DNA of 64,000 bases from Myxococcales bacterium (GCA_016794365.1 JAEUKB010000037.1:1-64000); one strand, 5' to 3'; numbered from the stretch's first letter, positions 46,221 to 55,715 are shown. The notes: generated from the letters alone by a model not told the origin. Made by a program: numbers and translations.

Positions 46221-46931
46221 TTATATGCCGCTGGCGAAGCGAAGACGCCAGACCATTCCCATGGCTTCGGCGAAGATCTTCGACGACATCTTGGACTGAC
46301 CGGCGCGGCGATCGATGAAGATGATCGGTACTTCTGCGACGGAAAAGCCTTTGCGAATCGCGCGATAGGTCATCTCGATTTGGAAGCTGTAGCCGTTTGA
46401 GCGAACCGCGTCGAGATCGATCGCAGCCAATACTTCTCGTCGGAAACACTTGAATCCCGAGGTCAGATCACGCACATCCAGACCCAGGATCGTTCGCGCG
46501 TACAAGCTGCCGCCCGATGAGATGAGCTGTCGCGAAATGCCCCAGTTTTCGGTTCCGCCGCCGGGAACTCGTCGAGATCCGATGACCACACCCGCGCCAT
46601 CTTTGGCCGCCCCAAGCAGAGCTGGCAGATAGACCGGATCGTGGCTGAAGTCTGCGTCCATCTCGAAGATGAACTCGTAACCTTTCGACAGGGCGTAACG
46701 GAAGCCAGCGATGTACGCAGTGCCCAGCCCGAGCTTGCCGCTGCGATGAAGGACTTGAATCCGAGGATTTTTTGCAGCCATCTCGTCGGCGAGCTGACCT
46801 GTTCCATCGGGAGAGTTGTCATCGACAATCAGCAAATCAGCGCTCGGCAGTGCTGCCAGAACCTGATCACAGAGCGTCTTTAGATTGTCGCGCTCGTTGT
46901 ACGTAGGGATAATGATTAAGGCTTCGTTCAT
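46221..46931 (-). CDS. GT2 polyprenol-phosphate mannosyltransferase-like enzyme
   Basis: A 236-residue GT2 glycosyltransferase resembling dolichol/polyprenol monophosphomannose synthases: IIIPTYNERDNL, VDDNSPDGT, EMDADFSHDP (DxD-type metal site), TSGFKCFRREVL and the C-terminal EVPIIFIDRRAGQSKMS. It likely transfers mannose or glucose from a nucleotide sugar to a lipid phosphate. No membrane helices, so it is a peripheral enzyme. A short hairpin (CGACC/GGTCG at 46946-46960) lies just upstream. Confidence 0.92.
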   Translation of the reverse strand: MNEALIIIPTYNERDNLKTLCDQVLAALPSADLLIVDDNSPDGTGQLADEMAAKNPRIQVLHRSGKLGLGTAYIAGFRYALSKGYEFIFEMDADFSHDPVYLPALLGAAKDGAGVVIGSRRVPGGGTENWGISRQLISSGGSLYARTILGLDVRDLTSGFKCFRREVLAAIDLDAVRSNGYSFQIEMTYRAIRKGFSVAEVPIIFIDRRAGQSKMSSKIFAEAMGMVWRLRFASGI

Positions 46932-47065
46932 TGACCTACTTTACACGACCTTTCGGGTCGGCTGTAGCTTCTGTGCTCGTGACGGCGTCGCATGCTCAGC
47001 GAACAAGTAGCACACGACTGAAAAGAAATTGTCCGACGCAAAATCCCGCAGCGTGCGAAAAAGCG

Positions 47066-47095
47066 TTGACACACAGGCCCAAAATCCTATTCAAT
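47066..47095 (+). promoter_or_regulatory. Putative sigma70 promoter of tRNA-Asn
   Basis: TTGACA at 47066-47071, then after 16-18 bases TATTCA (47088-47093) or TTCAAT (47090-47095) as possible -10 elements. The tRNA begins 20 bases downstream. Consensus match only. Confidence 0.45.
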
Positions 47096-47114
47096 CCCAC
47101 CTGTTCGGCGCTTT

Positions 47115-47187
<73 letters not shown>

Positions 47188-47197
47188 CAAGCAAACA

Positions 47198-47227
47198 GGG
47201 TTACCAGATATCTGGTAGCCCTTTTTT
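47198..47227 (+). terminator. Intrinsic terminator of tRNA-Asn
   Basis: GGGTTACCAGA-TA-TCTGGTAGCCC forms an 11-bp stem (one T-G pair) followed by TTTTTTG. It lies inside the 3' coding end of the convergent SDR gene. The rest of the stem is thus constrained by the protein sequence PDIW-stop on the other strand. Confidence 0.85.
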
Positions 47228-48049
47228 GTTTTTGGCGATCTTCAGCGACTCGTGAAAAAAGTCCTGACAGAGCTTGCGATCGTGAGCGATGGGATTCATC
47301 GCAGCTTGGCGACGGGCCGCAAAGTAGTGTCCCGAGACGCGCTCGTAGGTTGGATCGTACGTGGGATCGAGCGCCAGCATGACGGATGTTGCGGCTCCAT
47401 CGGCGACGGAATCGGGTCCACTCATGCCAAAGCCCTCGGTGAGCAGCTTGGTGGATACGACACCAGGATGGAGCGCGTACACTGCGACTTTGCCGCGCAG
47501 TCGCTCGGCCAGCTCGACGGTGAAGAGCACGTTGGCCAGCTTGGACGCTGCGTACATTCCGTACGAGTCAAAGCGACGCTTGCGCAAGGTGATGTCGTCG
47601 AGCTCGATGCGTCCGCGATTGTGAGCGATGGAGCTTACGTTGATGATGCGCTTCAGACGGCAACCAGGCTGGGCAAGTAACGTCAGCGTCAGGACAAACG
47701 GGCCGAAGTGATTGACCGCCATCGTTAGCTCAATGCCATCGACGCTGAGTGCTTCGGTCTTGGCAAAGATGCCAGCGTTGTTGATCAGCACGTCGGGAAA
47801 GCTGCCGCGCGCCGTAAGCTCAGTGGCGATGGCTGCGGCGGAGCTTATCGAGGAGAGATCGCCAATGACTGGCTCGGGCAGCGTGCGTCCAGACTGCGCT
47901 TCGATCTGCTGACGAGCGGCGGCGACGCGATCGCTATTTCGACCGTGGAGGATGACGTCGGCACCGTGACGAACGAGCTGCTTGGCGGTTTCCAGTCCGA
48001 TGCCGTCGCTGCTGCCCGTGACTAGGATGAGGGATCTGTGTGGGCTCAT
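47201..48049 (-). CDS. Short-chain dehydrogenase/reductase (SDR)
   Basis: A 282-residue SDR of the retinol-dehydrogenase-like type. It shows TGSSDGIGL (cofactor loop), HGRNSD, NNAG, the catalytic NVSSIAHN Ser, YGMYAASK Tyr/Lys pair and the HPGVVSTKL motif. NAD(P)-dependent oxidation or reduction of an unknown alcohol or ketone is expected. ATG at 48049 has GGAAGGA upstream. It diverges from the pirin gene; the spacer carries an inverted repeat. Confidence 0.92.
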   Translation of the reverse strand: MSPHRSLILVTGSSDGIGLETAKQLVRHGADVILHGRNSDRVAAARQQIEAQSGRTLPEPVIGDLSSISSAAAIATELTARGSFPDVLINNAGIFAKTEALSVDGIELTMAVNHFGPFVLTLTLLAQPGCRLKRIINVSSIAHNRGRIELDDITLRKRRFDSYGMYAASKLANVLFTVELAERLRGKVAVYALHPGVVSTKLLTEGFGMSGPDSVADGAATSVMLALDPTYDPTYERVSGHYFAARRQAAMNPIAHDRKLCQDFFHESLKIAKNKKGLPDIW

Positions 48050-48167
48050 GCGGTTCCTTCCCAATCGACGCAGAGAGCTTTCATAGTACCGAGAAGGCTG
48101 GCATGACCAAGTGCGGACATCGATTTTCCGTCGCTGATTGGTAGACAAGCACCAAAGCTCGCGCAAA

Positions 48168-48188
48168 TCCATCATAGAAAATGATGGA
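48168..48188. promoter_or_regulatory. Inverted repeat, possible operator between SDR and pirin genes
   Basis: TCCATCAT and ATGATGGA flank AGAAA, a perfect 8-base inverted repeat with a 5-base spacer in the 227-base divergent region. Symmetry and position fit a regulator-binding site shared by the divergent promoters. No regulator gene is adjacent. Confidence 0.45.
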
Positions 48189-48276
48189 TGACATCAAGAA
48201 TTGGCCGATTCTCAAGATGGATACTTGGCCCCAAACTAAGCAGTAGCAAGAGACAAAACCGACGGAGAAACACATC

Positions 48277-48975
48277 ATGTTGAAGCTACGACAGGCGGAA
48301 TCTCGTGGGCACGCAAACCACGGCTGGCTCGACTCCTATCACTCGTTTTCGTTTGGCTCGTATTACGACCAGGCGCACATGGGCTTTCGCAACCTGCGCG
48401 TCATCAACGAAGATCGCGTCGCGCCGGGACAAGGCTTCGGCACGCACCCGCACAGCGACATGGAGATCGTCTCGTATGTGATCTCGGGTTCGCTGGCACA
48501 TCGGGACTCGATGGGCAACGGATCGACGATTCGTCCCGGCGACGTGCAGCGAATGAGCGCGGGCACCGGAGTGACGCACAGCGAGTTTAATGGCTCACGC
48601 AGCGAGACGGTTCATTTCCTGCAAATTTGGCTTCTTCCGTCGAAGCGTGGCATTCAGCCGGGCTATGAACAGAAGTCGTTTTCGACGGCAGATAAAAATG
48701 GAACGCTGCGGCTGATTGCATCGCCCGACGGACGTGATGACAGCGTGACGATTCACACCGACGCATCGATCTATGCAGGCGTATTCAGCGTCGGACAGCA
48801 GGCGAAGCTGGCACTGGCCGAGGGTCGTCACGGCTACGTTCACGTCGTGACTGGCCAAGTGCTCGTCGCGGGTCTGCTGTTACAGGCTGGCGATGGACTG
48901 GCGATCTCTGGAGAGTCGAGCGTGGCCGTCGAAGGCACAGAGTCGGGCGAGGTGCTGGTGTTCGATCTGCCGTAG
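48277..48975 (+). CDS. Pirin-family protein (YhhW-like bicupin)
   Basis: A 232-residue bicupin of the pirin family, length and pattern as in E. coli YhhW (quercetin 2,3-dioxygenase activity reported). The N-terminal cupin shows HSFSFGSYYD, the metal-ligand GTHPHSDMEIVSYV segment and VQRMSAGTGVTHSEFN. The second cupin is shorter. GGAG at 48264-48267 precedes the ATG. It diverges from an SDR, and the two may form a detoxification pair. Confidence 0.93.
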   Translation: MLKLRQAESRGHANHGWLDSYHSFSFGSYYDQAHMGFRNLRVINEDRVAPGQGFGTHPHSDMEIVSYVISGSLAHRDSMGNGSTIRPGDVQRMSAGTGVTHSEFNGSRSETVHFLQIWLLPSKRGIQPGYEQKSFSTADKNGTLRLIASPDGRDDSVTIHTDASIYAGVFSVGQQAKLALAEGRHGYVHVVTGQVLVAGLLLQAGDGLAISGESSVAVEGTESGEVLVFDLP

Positions 48976-48998
48976 CGTGAGGGGAAACATCGGCCAGT

Positions 48999-50393
48999 CT
49001 AGTCGGCTTCACCGTCGCCCATGATGGCAACGATGCCGCAGACACCGACGACTTCTCCGTCTCGACGGTACGGTGCGAGCGTGAGCCAGCCGCCGCGCGC
49101 TTCTCCGATGCTGGTTTCGATGAGCAAGGGATGGCGACTGGGACGCTGCTTGGTCAAGACGTGACGGACTTCGCGATCGATGCGAGGACACCACTGACCG
49201 ATCTTGGTCGCTTGCAGCTTGCCGCGTAGCTGTTCCGGCGGAATCCCGAGGAGCGAGCCAAGCGCACCGTTGCCAAAGACCAGCTCGCAAGTGGGCGACG
49301 CGACAAACAGCGGCAGTGGACAAGCATCGACGAGCGCTTCACACAGGTCTGCACGCAGTGAGACGGTGCGCGCGGCGTCGTCGATGCGGCGACGCAGACC
49401 CAGGCTGTGCATCAGCTGTCGCAGCTCGAAGGCAAAATCGGCAGCTTGCTGATAGCGCTGCTGCGGATCTTTGTGCAGGGCACGCAGGATCAGCTCCTCG
49501 AGCGGCTTCGGCAGCGGCGGCTGGGTACGCAGCAGTCGGCTCGGCGGAATCGGTGTCTCACGCAGGTGCCCATACAAGATGTCTTGCAGGCGACCCGAAA
49601 ACGGCGGTCGTCCCGTCAGACATTCGTAGAACAGCACACCGAGCGCATACACATCCGAGGCTGGCGTCGGGGTCTGCACGCGAATGCGCTCGGGTGCCAT
49701 GTACGTCGGAGTTCCTGCCACCGTCGTCGCTGCCACCAGTTCCCGAGAGTCTACCGACGGACGACTGGCCAGGCCAAAGTCGAGCAGCCGCACTTCATTG
49801 CGCCGACTGTCGCTGCCCGACACTGACGTACACAAAAACACGTTCTCTGGCTTGATGTCACAGTGAATGACCCCGAGGCCGTGCATATAGTTTAGGCCCT
49901 CGGCGCACTGGAGCATGATGTCGCACGCGGCGTTCATCGACAGGACGCGCTCGCGGTTGAGTCGCTCGGCCAGCGTCTCACCGTGAAGATAATCCATGAC
50001 GAGGAACGCACCGTGGTTGATATCGACGCCGAAGTCGAAGACCCCGATGATGTTTGGGTGGTTCATCGCCGCTGCCATGCGCGCTTCTCGATAAAATGCG
50101 TCGCGGATGTGCGGCTTCTGCGCCAGATCGTGATGGATGATCTTGAGCGCGAAGACCTTGCCCAGGTCGCGGTGACGGATCTTGAAGATTCGTCCCATTC
50201 CGCCTTCACCGAGAGAGCCTTCGATGACGTAGCGGCCTCCGACGATGCGATCGGGCGAGATGTCAAACGGAATGCTGCCGGACTCGCCGCCGCGAAACTC
50301 GAAGGGAACGTTGCGTTCATCGAGACCGATCGTTTCCTGGCTGGACGAGGCTGCGGTCTGGGTGCTCGGCAAGCCCGGCGGATCTTCGATCAC
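48999..50393 (-). CDS. Ser/Thr protein kinase (non-RD) with C-terminal PAS domain
   Basis: A 464-residue kinase. Glycine loop LGEGGMGRI (61-69), Lys84, catalytic loop HCDIKPEN (Asp179; Cys178 replaces the usual Arg), DFG (Asp205) and PTYMAPE activation segment. The C-terminal 130 residues are PAS-like (LVDACPLPLFVASPTCELVFGNGALGSLLG, then GWLTLAPYRRDGEVVGVCGIV). No membrane helix is seen, so it is a soluble sensor kinase. The GTG start at 50393 is an estimate: longer frames run into the divergent RND gene. Confidence 0.87.
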   Translation of the reverse strand: MIEDPPGLPSTQTAASSSQETIGLDERNVPFEFRGGESGSIPFDISPDRIVGGRYVIEGSLGEGGMGRIFKIRHRDLGKVFALKIIHHDLAQKPHIRDAFYREARMAAAMNHPNIIGVFDFGVDINHGAFLVMDYLHGETLAERLNRERVLSMNAACDIMLQCAEGLNYMHGLGVIHCDIKPENVFLCTSVSGSDSRRNEVRLLDFGLASRPSVDSRELVAATTVAGTPTYMAPERIRVQTPTPASDVYALGVLFYECLTGRPPFSGRLQDILYGHLRETPIPPSRLLRTQPPLPKPLEELILRALHKDPQQRYQQAADFAFELRQLMHSLGLRRRIDDAARTVSLRADLCEALVDACPLPLFVASPTCELVFGNGALGSLLGIPPEQLRGKLQATKIGQWCPRIDREVRHVLTKQRPSRHPLLIETSIGEARGGWLTLAPYRRDGEVVGVCGIVAIMGDGEAD

Positions 50394-50459
50394 TTGAGCA
50401 GTATATCGCGGGTTTCTGCTGGTGCGTAAACGTCCGTCGCTGACAGCGAGCGATGGTGG

Positions 50460-53201
50460 ATGTCGCTGTCTTGCCTGATGGGTGTGCGATTTCGCACATT
50501 GATGCAGAAACGCACACTGCTTGCTCGCCGAGAGCGAAGTTTTGTACGTTCCGCAGCCATCGTGTCCGACGAATCTCCGTCTGGGAAAAAGGTGCCAAGA
50601 GGCTTTGTGATGAAGCTGCTCGGCGCGCCGTGGTTGCTCTTGCTTCTGACGCTGGGTGTGGGCGGAATCGGTCTGCTCGGGGTCAGCAAGCTGCAAAGCG
50701 AAGAAGACTTGCTGGTCTTTTTGCCGGAAGGCGACGCGGATGTTGCGATTTTTCGCGACGTGGCGAATCGCTTTGGTGCGCTGCGGGTGGCGCTGATCGG
50801 CGTCGAGCCCAAGCCCGGCCAGAAGCTGTTTTCTTCCGACATACTAACGAAGATCGATCGGCTGTCCACGCAGCTGAAGAACACAACCGGCGTGGATCGC
50901 GTGGTGTCTCCGACGACGATCAATGATCTGGTGCCGATCGAAGGAGGCGTGGATCTGACGCTGCTCGTGCCGCAGCCGATTCCGACGGACGAAGCGACGC
51001 TGGCGAAGGTGAAGGCGCGAGCGCTGAGCCAGCCAACCATTCGTGGCAACGTCGTATCGGCAGACGGTGAAGCGGGCCTGATCATGGTCTTTGTTGGCGA
51101 TGGCGTCCCGACGCGACAGCTGGCAGAAAAAGCGCAGGCTCTGGCTCACAGCGAGCTGGATTCCGTCGCCAAGCTGTATTTCGGTGGCGCTCCGTTTGCG
51201 GGCCAAGCGATCTACGACGACACCCAGAAAGACGTACAGCGTCTGGTGCCGATCGCGCTGCTGCTGTTTTTGCTGGTGGTGCTGCTGGCGTTCCGAGACA
51301 CGCTGTCGGTGGTGCTGACCGTCGGAACGGTCGGGCTGTCGGTGCTGCTGGCGCTCGGGCTGCTGGGTCTGCACGGCGACAAGTTCACGGTGGTGATGGG
51401 AACGCTGCCGCTGGTGCTGTTTGCGTCGGGAAGTCAGTATGCGATTCACATCTTGGGTCGCTATTCGCTGATCCGAGAATCGTCGCCATCGCTGTCTACG
51501 CTGGAAGCGGCGCGTGAAGCGCTGAGCGTCGCTGGTCCGCCGGTGATCGTGGCGGCGCTAAACTGCTGCGTCGGATTTTTGTCGTTTTTGGTGATGAACA
51601 TCTCGGCGATGCGTGCGTTTGGCGTCGCGTGCTGCGTCGGAGTGGTGTCCTGTTGTGTGTTTTCTGTGACGGTGGCTCCTTCGATGGTTGCGCGCTTTCA
51701 AGCGGAAAAGCCTCCGTCGGAAGTGACGTTTACGCGACTCGGTGCGCTGCTGAGTCGGCAGTTTGCGTGGGTTCGTCGGCATCGTGCGTTGGTTACGCTG
51801 TTTATCGTCGGAATGTCAGCGATCTGCGGCTTCTTCATGACGCGCGTTCAGGTCCGCATGGAACCCAAGGCGTTCTTTCGTCCGGGCTCGGAACCGGCGC
51901 TGGCGCAGAAGTTTCTCGACGATAAGTTTGGGGGCGCAGCGTTTGTGCAAGTGCTCGTCGAAGGAGACATGACCGATCCGCGTGCGCTGCATGAAGTGCG
52001 TCGGCTGTCGGCGCTGGCGCGCTCGCTGCACGGTGTGACGCAGGTTCAGACGATCGTGCAGCCGCTGGCGATGGTCGGAGACTCGATGGCGGGACTGCGC
52101 GGACTGCCGGAAAACGCGCAGCAAGTGGTGGCGCTCTTGTTTTTCTTGGAAGGAGAGCCATCGCTGCGCACGATGCTTTCGTCTGATCGTAAGTCGGTGC
52201 TGGTTCACGCGCGCGTGCTCGGGGATGCGGGTCCAGCGCTTTCGTCGCTGCGTCGCTATCTAGACGGGCGCTTTCCGAAGATGCCGCAGCGCTTAGGTTA
52301 TGCGGAGCTGGCCGAGGAGCTTTCGTGGCTGCTGCCAGAGCACGAGCGAGCCGGAAAGCTGGCGTCGCTGGAGCGAGAGATCGCGCAGCTTGCGACGGCT
52401 GGGCTGTCGCTGGCAGGACCGGCTCCGGCAAAGGCTGTTTCTGACGCTGGTGAAGCTGGAACAGCCAGCGCTGGGGCGGACGCAGCGCCAGCCGAAGATG
52501 AGCAAGCGCGGTTTTCTCGGGCGCAGACGGAAGCGCAGCGACGCTTGCTCGGTGTGCTGGGTACTGATAAGCCCGACGGAAATGGCCAACGACTGGGCAA
52601 GCCTTCCGACGAAGTCGAAGCGTGGGTCGAGTGGGTTGCTGCCGCGATTTTGCAGCCTCCTGCCGATGGACCCAGCCAGAAGATGTCGGTGTTTTTGACG
52701 GGCGAGCCGATGCTCGATCATGCGTTTTCGCGCGCGGTCGATCGCAATCAGTGGTCCAGCTTGGCGATTGCACTCGGTGGTGTGCTGTTGGTGCTGATGT
52801 TTGCGCAGCGATCCCTTGCAGGAGCGATCTTATCGACGCTGCCTGCGATGATGGCGCTCGGTGTGGTGTTCGGTGTGCTTGGGTATCTGGGCAGACCGAT
52901 CGATCTGGGCACGTCGCTGGTGGGTTCGATGGTGACAAGCTCGGGTGCGGACTTTGCGATGCACTACATCTGGTATCTGCGACGACAGCCCGCGAGCCAG
53001 GTGGTTCCGCGCGTCGGTCCGGTGATCTTGACGACGGCGATCGTGCTCGGGCTGGCGATGGGTGTGATGATGCTGGGTGCGTCTCCGCCGCTGCGACTGT
53101 TTGGTGCGCTGGCTGCGGCGGGCATGCTTCTGTCGGCGACGTTTACGTTTTTGTTGGTTCCGGCGCTGCTTGGAAAGCTTCCGCCCGACCCTGCGTCTTA
53201 A
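50460..53201 (+). CDS. RND-family (HAE3/MMPL) exporter
   Basis: A 913-residue membrane transporter of the hydrophobe/amphiphile efflux-3 type. Helix 1 (about 51-72) is followed by a large periplasmic loop, a first MMPL block of five or six helices (about 265-400), a second loop with an Ala/Pro/Glu-rich insert, and a second MMPL block (about 760-905). Such proteins export lipids, polyketides or sterol-like compounds. It heads an operon with a LolA-like protein and a barrel. Starts at 50562 or 50610 (RBS AGAGG) are also possible. Confidence 0.92.
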   Translation: MSLSCLMGVRFRTLMQKRTLLARRERSFVRSAAIVSDESPSGKKVPRGFVMKLLGAPWLLLLLTLGVGGIGLLGVSKLQSEEDLLVFLPEGDADVAIFRDVANRFGALRVALIGVEPKPGQKLFSSDILTKIDRLSTQLKNTTGVDRVVSPTTINDLVPIEGGVDLTLLVPQPIPTDEATLAKVKARALSQPTIRGNVVSADGEAGLIMVFVGDGVPTRQLAEKAQALAHSELDSVAKLYFGGAPFAGQAIYDDTQKDVQRLVPIALLLFLLVVLLAFRDTLSVVLTVGTVGLSVLLALGLLGLHGDKFTVVMGTLPLVLFASGSQYAIHILGRYSLIRESSPSLSTLEAAREALSVAGPPVIVAALNCCVGFLSFLVMNISAMRAFGVACCVGVVSCCVFSVTVAPSMVARFQAEKPPSEVTFTRLGALLSRQFAWVRRHRALVTLFIVGMSAICGFFMTRVQVRMEPKAFFRPGSEPALAQKFLDDKFGGAAFVQVLVEGDMTDPRALHEVRRLSALARSLHGVTQVQTIVQPLAMVGDSMAGLRGLPENAQQVVALLFFLEGEPSLRTMLSSDRKSVLVHARVLGDAGPALSSLRRYLDGRFPKMPQRLGYAELAEELSWLLPEHERAGKLASLEREIAQLATAGLSLAGPAPAKAVSDAGEAGTASAGADAAPAEDEQARFSRAQTEAQRRLLGVLGTDKPDGNGQRLGKPSDEVEAWVEWVAAAILQPPADGPSQKMSVFLTGEPMLDHAFSRAVDRNQWSSLAIALGGVLLVLMFAQRSLAGAILSTLPAMMALGVVFGVLGYLGRPIDLGTSLVGSMVTSSGADFAMHYIWYLRRQPASQVVPRVGPVILTTAIVLGLAMGVMMLGASPPLRLFGALAAAGMLLSATFTFLLVPALLGKLPPDPAS

Positions 53202-53237
53202 CTGACGCTGACCACGATGTTGTAAGGAGAACCGAAG

Positions 53238-54056
53238 ATGGTGATGCAATCAAAGCGGCTACTGGCTTTTGGAACGCTGTGTCTGGGCCTTCTTGCTCCG
53301 ACGGTGAGCTTTGCGCAAGCGGCGGCTCCGCAGCCCGCAGCTCCGCAAGCCGCCCCGGTGATCCAAGCGGAAGCGCCGGATGCGCTGCTCGGACGGATCG
53401 ACAAGCAGAACGCGGCATTTTCCGACGCATTTTTCCACTTCAAGATGGTGGTAAAGAGCGCGCAAGGTGCCGTCGAGCGCGAGGTGGAGTTTACGACCAA
53501 GCAGAAGGGCAACCAGAAGCGGCTCGTGCGGTTTTTGTCGCCGGGAGACATCAAGGGCATGGGCTTTCTGCTCGAAGGTCCAGGCGTGATGTACGCGAAG
53601 CTGCCAGCGTTTGGAAATCGCCTTCGTCGTCTTGGAACCAGTCAGATGAACCAGAGCTTTATGGGATCGGATCTGACGTCGGAAGACATGAGCGCGATCG
53701 ACTACGCTCCGTCGTACACCGCGTCGGCGGCAGGTCAAGACGGAGCCGAGACGGTGCTGGAGCTGAAGCTGCGTCCGGGCAAGCTGTCGGAATTTCCCCG
53801 TCTGAAGATGTGGATCGATCCAAACCGCGCGCTCGTCACGAAGATCGAATACTACGACGCGGCGGGCAAGAAGCTGCGCAGCAACCTGCGCGCGGACTTC
53901 CAAAAAGACGGTGAAGCGCACTGGTCGCCAGGGAAGATGACCTACATCGATCACCGTCGTGGCGATCACAAGACCGACATGATTCTCGTCAAGAGCACGC
54001 TCAACAACGGCTTCAAAGACGACGAGTTTACCCAGCGAGCACTTCAGCAGGACTAA
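53238..54056 (+). CDS. Outer-membrane lipoprotein-sorting (LolA-like) periplasmic protein
   Basis: A 272-residue protein with a signal peptide (1-27, AFA-like cut) and a LolA/LolB-like beta-sheet domain (FHFKMVVKSAQGAVEREVEFTTKQKG, KMWIDPNRALVTKIEYYDAAGKKL). This group is often found with RND exporters, where it is thought to carry hydrophobic cargo across the periplasm. It follows the RND gene by 36 bases with AAGGAG as ribosome-binding site and abuts the next gene (TAA directly followed by ATG). Confidence 0.9.
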   Translation: MVMQSKRLLAFGTLCLGLLAPTVSFAQAAAPQPAAPQAAPVIQAEAPDALLGRIDKQNAAFSDAFFHFKMVVKSAQGAVEREVEFTTKQKGNQKRLVRFLSPGDIKGMGFLLEGPGVMYAKLPAFGNRLRRLGTSQMNQSFMGSDLTSEDMSAIDYAPSYTASAAGQDGAETVLELKLRPGKLSEFPRLKMWIDPNRALVTKIEYYDAAGKKLRSNLRADFQKDGEAHWSPGKMTYIDHRRGDHKTDMILVKSTLNNGFKDDEFTQRALQQD

Positions 54057-55715
54057 ATGCGACGCGGCCTTGCTTGTCTCCGAATCGGTCTGCCGCTTTT
54101 GGCACTGCATCTGTCCGTGAGTCCGGCGCGGGCGGATGTGGATCTCAAGTTTTCCGGCTCGATCTCGTCGGATATGCGCTTTCGCTTGCAGGGTGAATCG
54201 CGAGCGCTTCCGACGCCGACTCCCTCGCAGTGGACGCTGCTGAAGAACGGGTTTTCTCGCAATGAGAACCGGATTCGCGCGCAGCTTGGTGTAAAGCTCG
54301 GACAGAAGATTCGCGGAGTGGCCGACGCTGAGCTGATGCTCTACGGCTTTTCGGATCTGCGTGACATTGACTCTGCGACGCTGCGTGATCGGGTTGATCC
54401 GTACTATCTGGAAGTTCACGCGGCTTACATCGACGTGTACAACCTGTTTGGCGATGTGATTCCGCGCTTCGATCTGCGCCTGGGTCGTCAGACGGTGCCG
54501 TGGGGATCGGCGGACAAGTTCAATCCGATCTCGAACCTGAACACGCTGGATCTGTCGGATCCGCTGCTGTTTGGTCGAGCGCTCGCCAACAACATGATTC
54601 GCGCCGATTGGAACCCGATTGGCGATTTGCAGATGACGGCGGTGCTGGTTCCGGTGTTTCGTCCGGCGCAGCTTCCGCGTACGGCTCCGTTTGCGCTGCT
54701 CGATCCGCTGCGACCGGCACCGCTGCTCGATCAAGGTGTGCGCGCGGCGCTGGATAACGAGCGTGCGGTCTACGTTCCCGTCAAAGATCCGGTGACGGGT
54801 GTGCTGCTCCCGGCGGGACGGACGCTGACGGTGGAAGCCGATGTGCTGGCACCGGAAGTCTCGGCGGCGAACATGCAAGCGGGCGCGCGGATCGCGTGGA
54901 AGCTCGGCGGTCAGGACATGGGCCTGTCGTACTATCACGGACGATTCGGAGTTCCGGTTCCAGCCTGGTCGGTATCGACGGGAACGCTCGATCAGAACGT
55001 GACGCTGACGCAGCTTATCTATCCGCGAATGGATGTCGCTGGCGTCGAGATGGCTGGCTCGATCGAGCGGCTGGGCGGTATGGGCTACTGGATCGAGGCT
55101 GCGGTGTTCTTTCCCGGCGAGGTTCGGATGGCGCTCTACGACGCGATCACGAGTCCCGCTGCGCCGCGTCCGATGGAATATGTCAAAGGCCCCGACGGAC
55201 GCTACTATCGAAACACCCTTCCGATCGGTGCGCGTGCCGATCGTCCGGTGGTCGTCGATTCGACGCCGTTTCCGAAAGCCACCATCGGTGCGGACTATGC
55301 GTTTGGCGGTCGCGTCTACGTCAACATTCAGTACGTTCACGGCTTCATCGATGAGTTCGGCGGTGGTCGCGTCGCGCGGCCTCGCAAAGATGCCATTGAT
55401 GTGGCTGCGCAGCCTCGGGTGGAAGCGCGCATCGGTGACTACGTGGTCGCGGGCGTCGATCTGAAGCTGCTCAACGAGCGACTGCTGATGCGGCTGTTCG
55501 GGGTGCTGAAGCTGCCGTCGATCGATCTGCAAACGATGCTGTGGGATGACTGGGCTCCGACGGGAGTTCTGTTTCCACAGATCATCTGGAACGTGTTTGA
55601 CGGTACCGAGTTGATGGTCGGCTCGTTCGTGATGCTCGGGGATCGCTCGACCAAGTTTGGGGATCCCGCAGCCGGTGCCACCGAAGTCTTCGTACGCGGC
55701 AAAGTCAGCTTCTAA
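54057..55715 (+). CDS. Outer-membrane beta-barrel protein (DUF1302-like)
   Basis: A 552-residue exported protein with a signal peptide (1-27, ARA) and strongly alternating beta strands. It begins VDLKFSGSISSDMRFRLQGES, has RLGRQTVPWGSADKFNPISNLN, a DUF1302-type signature, and ends in aromatic Phe (RGKVSF), the usual outer-membrane assembly signal. It starts immediately after the LolA-like stop. The three genes look like one export unit reaching from inner to outer membrane; this is an inference from order. Confidence 0.88.
   Translation: MRRGLACLRIGLPLLALHLSVSPARADVDLKFSGSISSDMRFRLQGESRALPTPTPSQWTLLKNGFSRNENRIRAQLGVKLGQKIRGVADAELMLYGFSDLRDIDSATLRDRVDPYYLEVHAAYIDVYNLFGDVIPRFDLRLGRQTVPWGSADKFNPISNLNTLDLSDPLLFGRALANNMIRADWNPIGDLQMTAVLVPVFRPAQLPRTAPFALLDPLRPAPLLDQGVRAALDNERAVYVPVKDPVTGVLLPAGRTLTVEADVLAPEVSAANMQAGARIAWKLGGQDMGLSYYHGRFGVPVPAWSVSTGTLDQNVTLTQLIYPRMDVAGVEMAGSIERLGGMGYWIEAAVFFPGEVRMALYDAITSPAAPRPMEYVKGPDGRYYRNTLPIGARADRPVVVDSTPFPKATIGADYAFGGRVYVNIQYVHGFIDEFGGGRVARPRKDAIDVAAQPRVEARIGDYVVAGVDLKLLNERLLMRLFGVLKLPSIDLQTMLWDDWAPTGVLFPQIIWNVFDGTELMVGSFVMLGDRSTKFGDPAAGATEVFVRGKVSF

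Noticed and set aside
53259..55532. 757-codon open frame on the minus strand
   Set aside because: Antisense shadow of the LolA-like and barrel genes; Arg/His/Gln-rich, no domain, typical artefact of GC-rich DNA.
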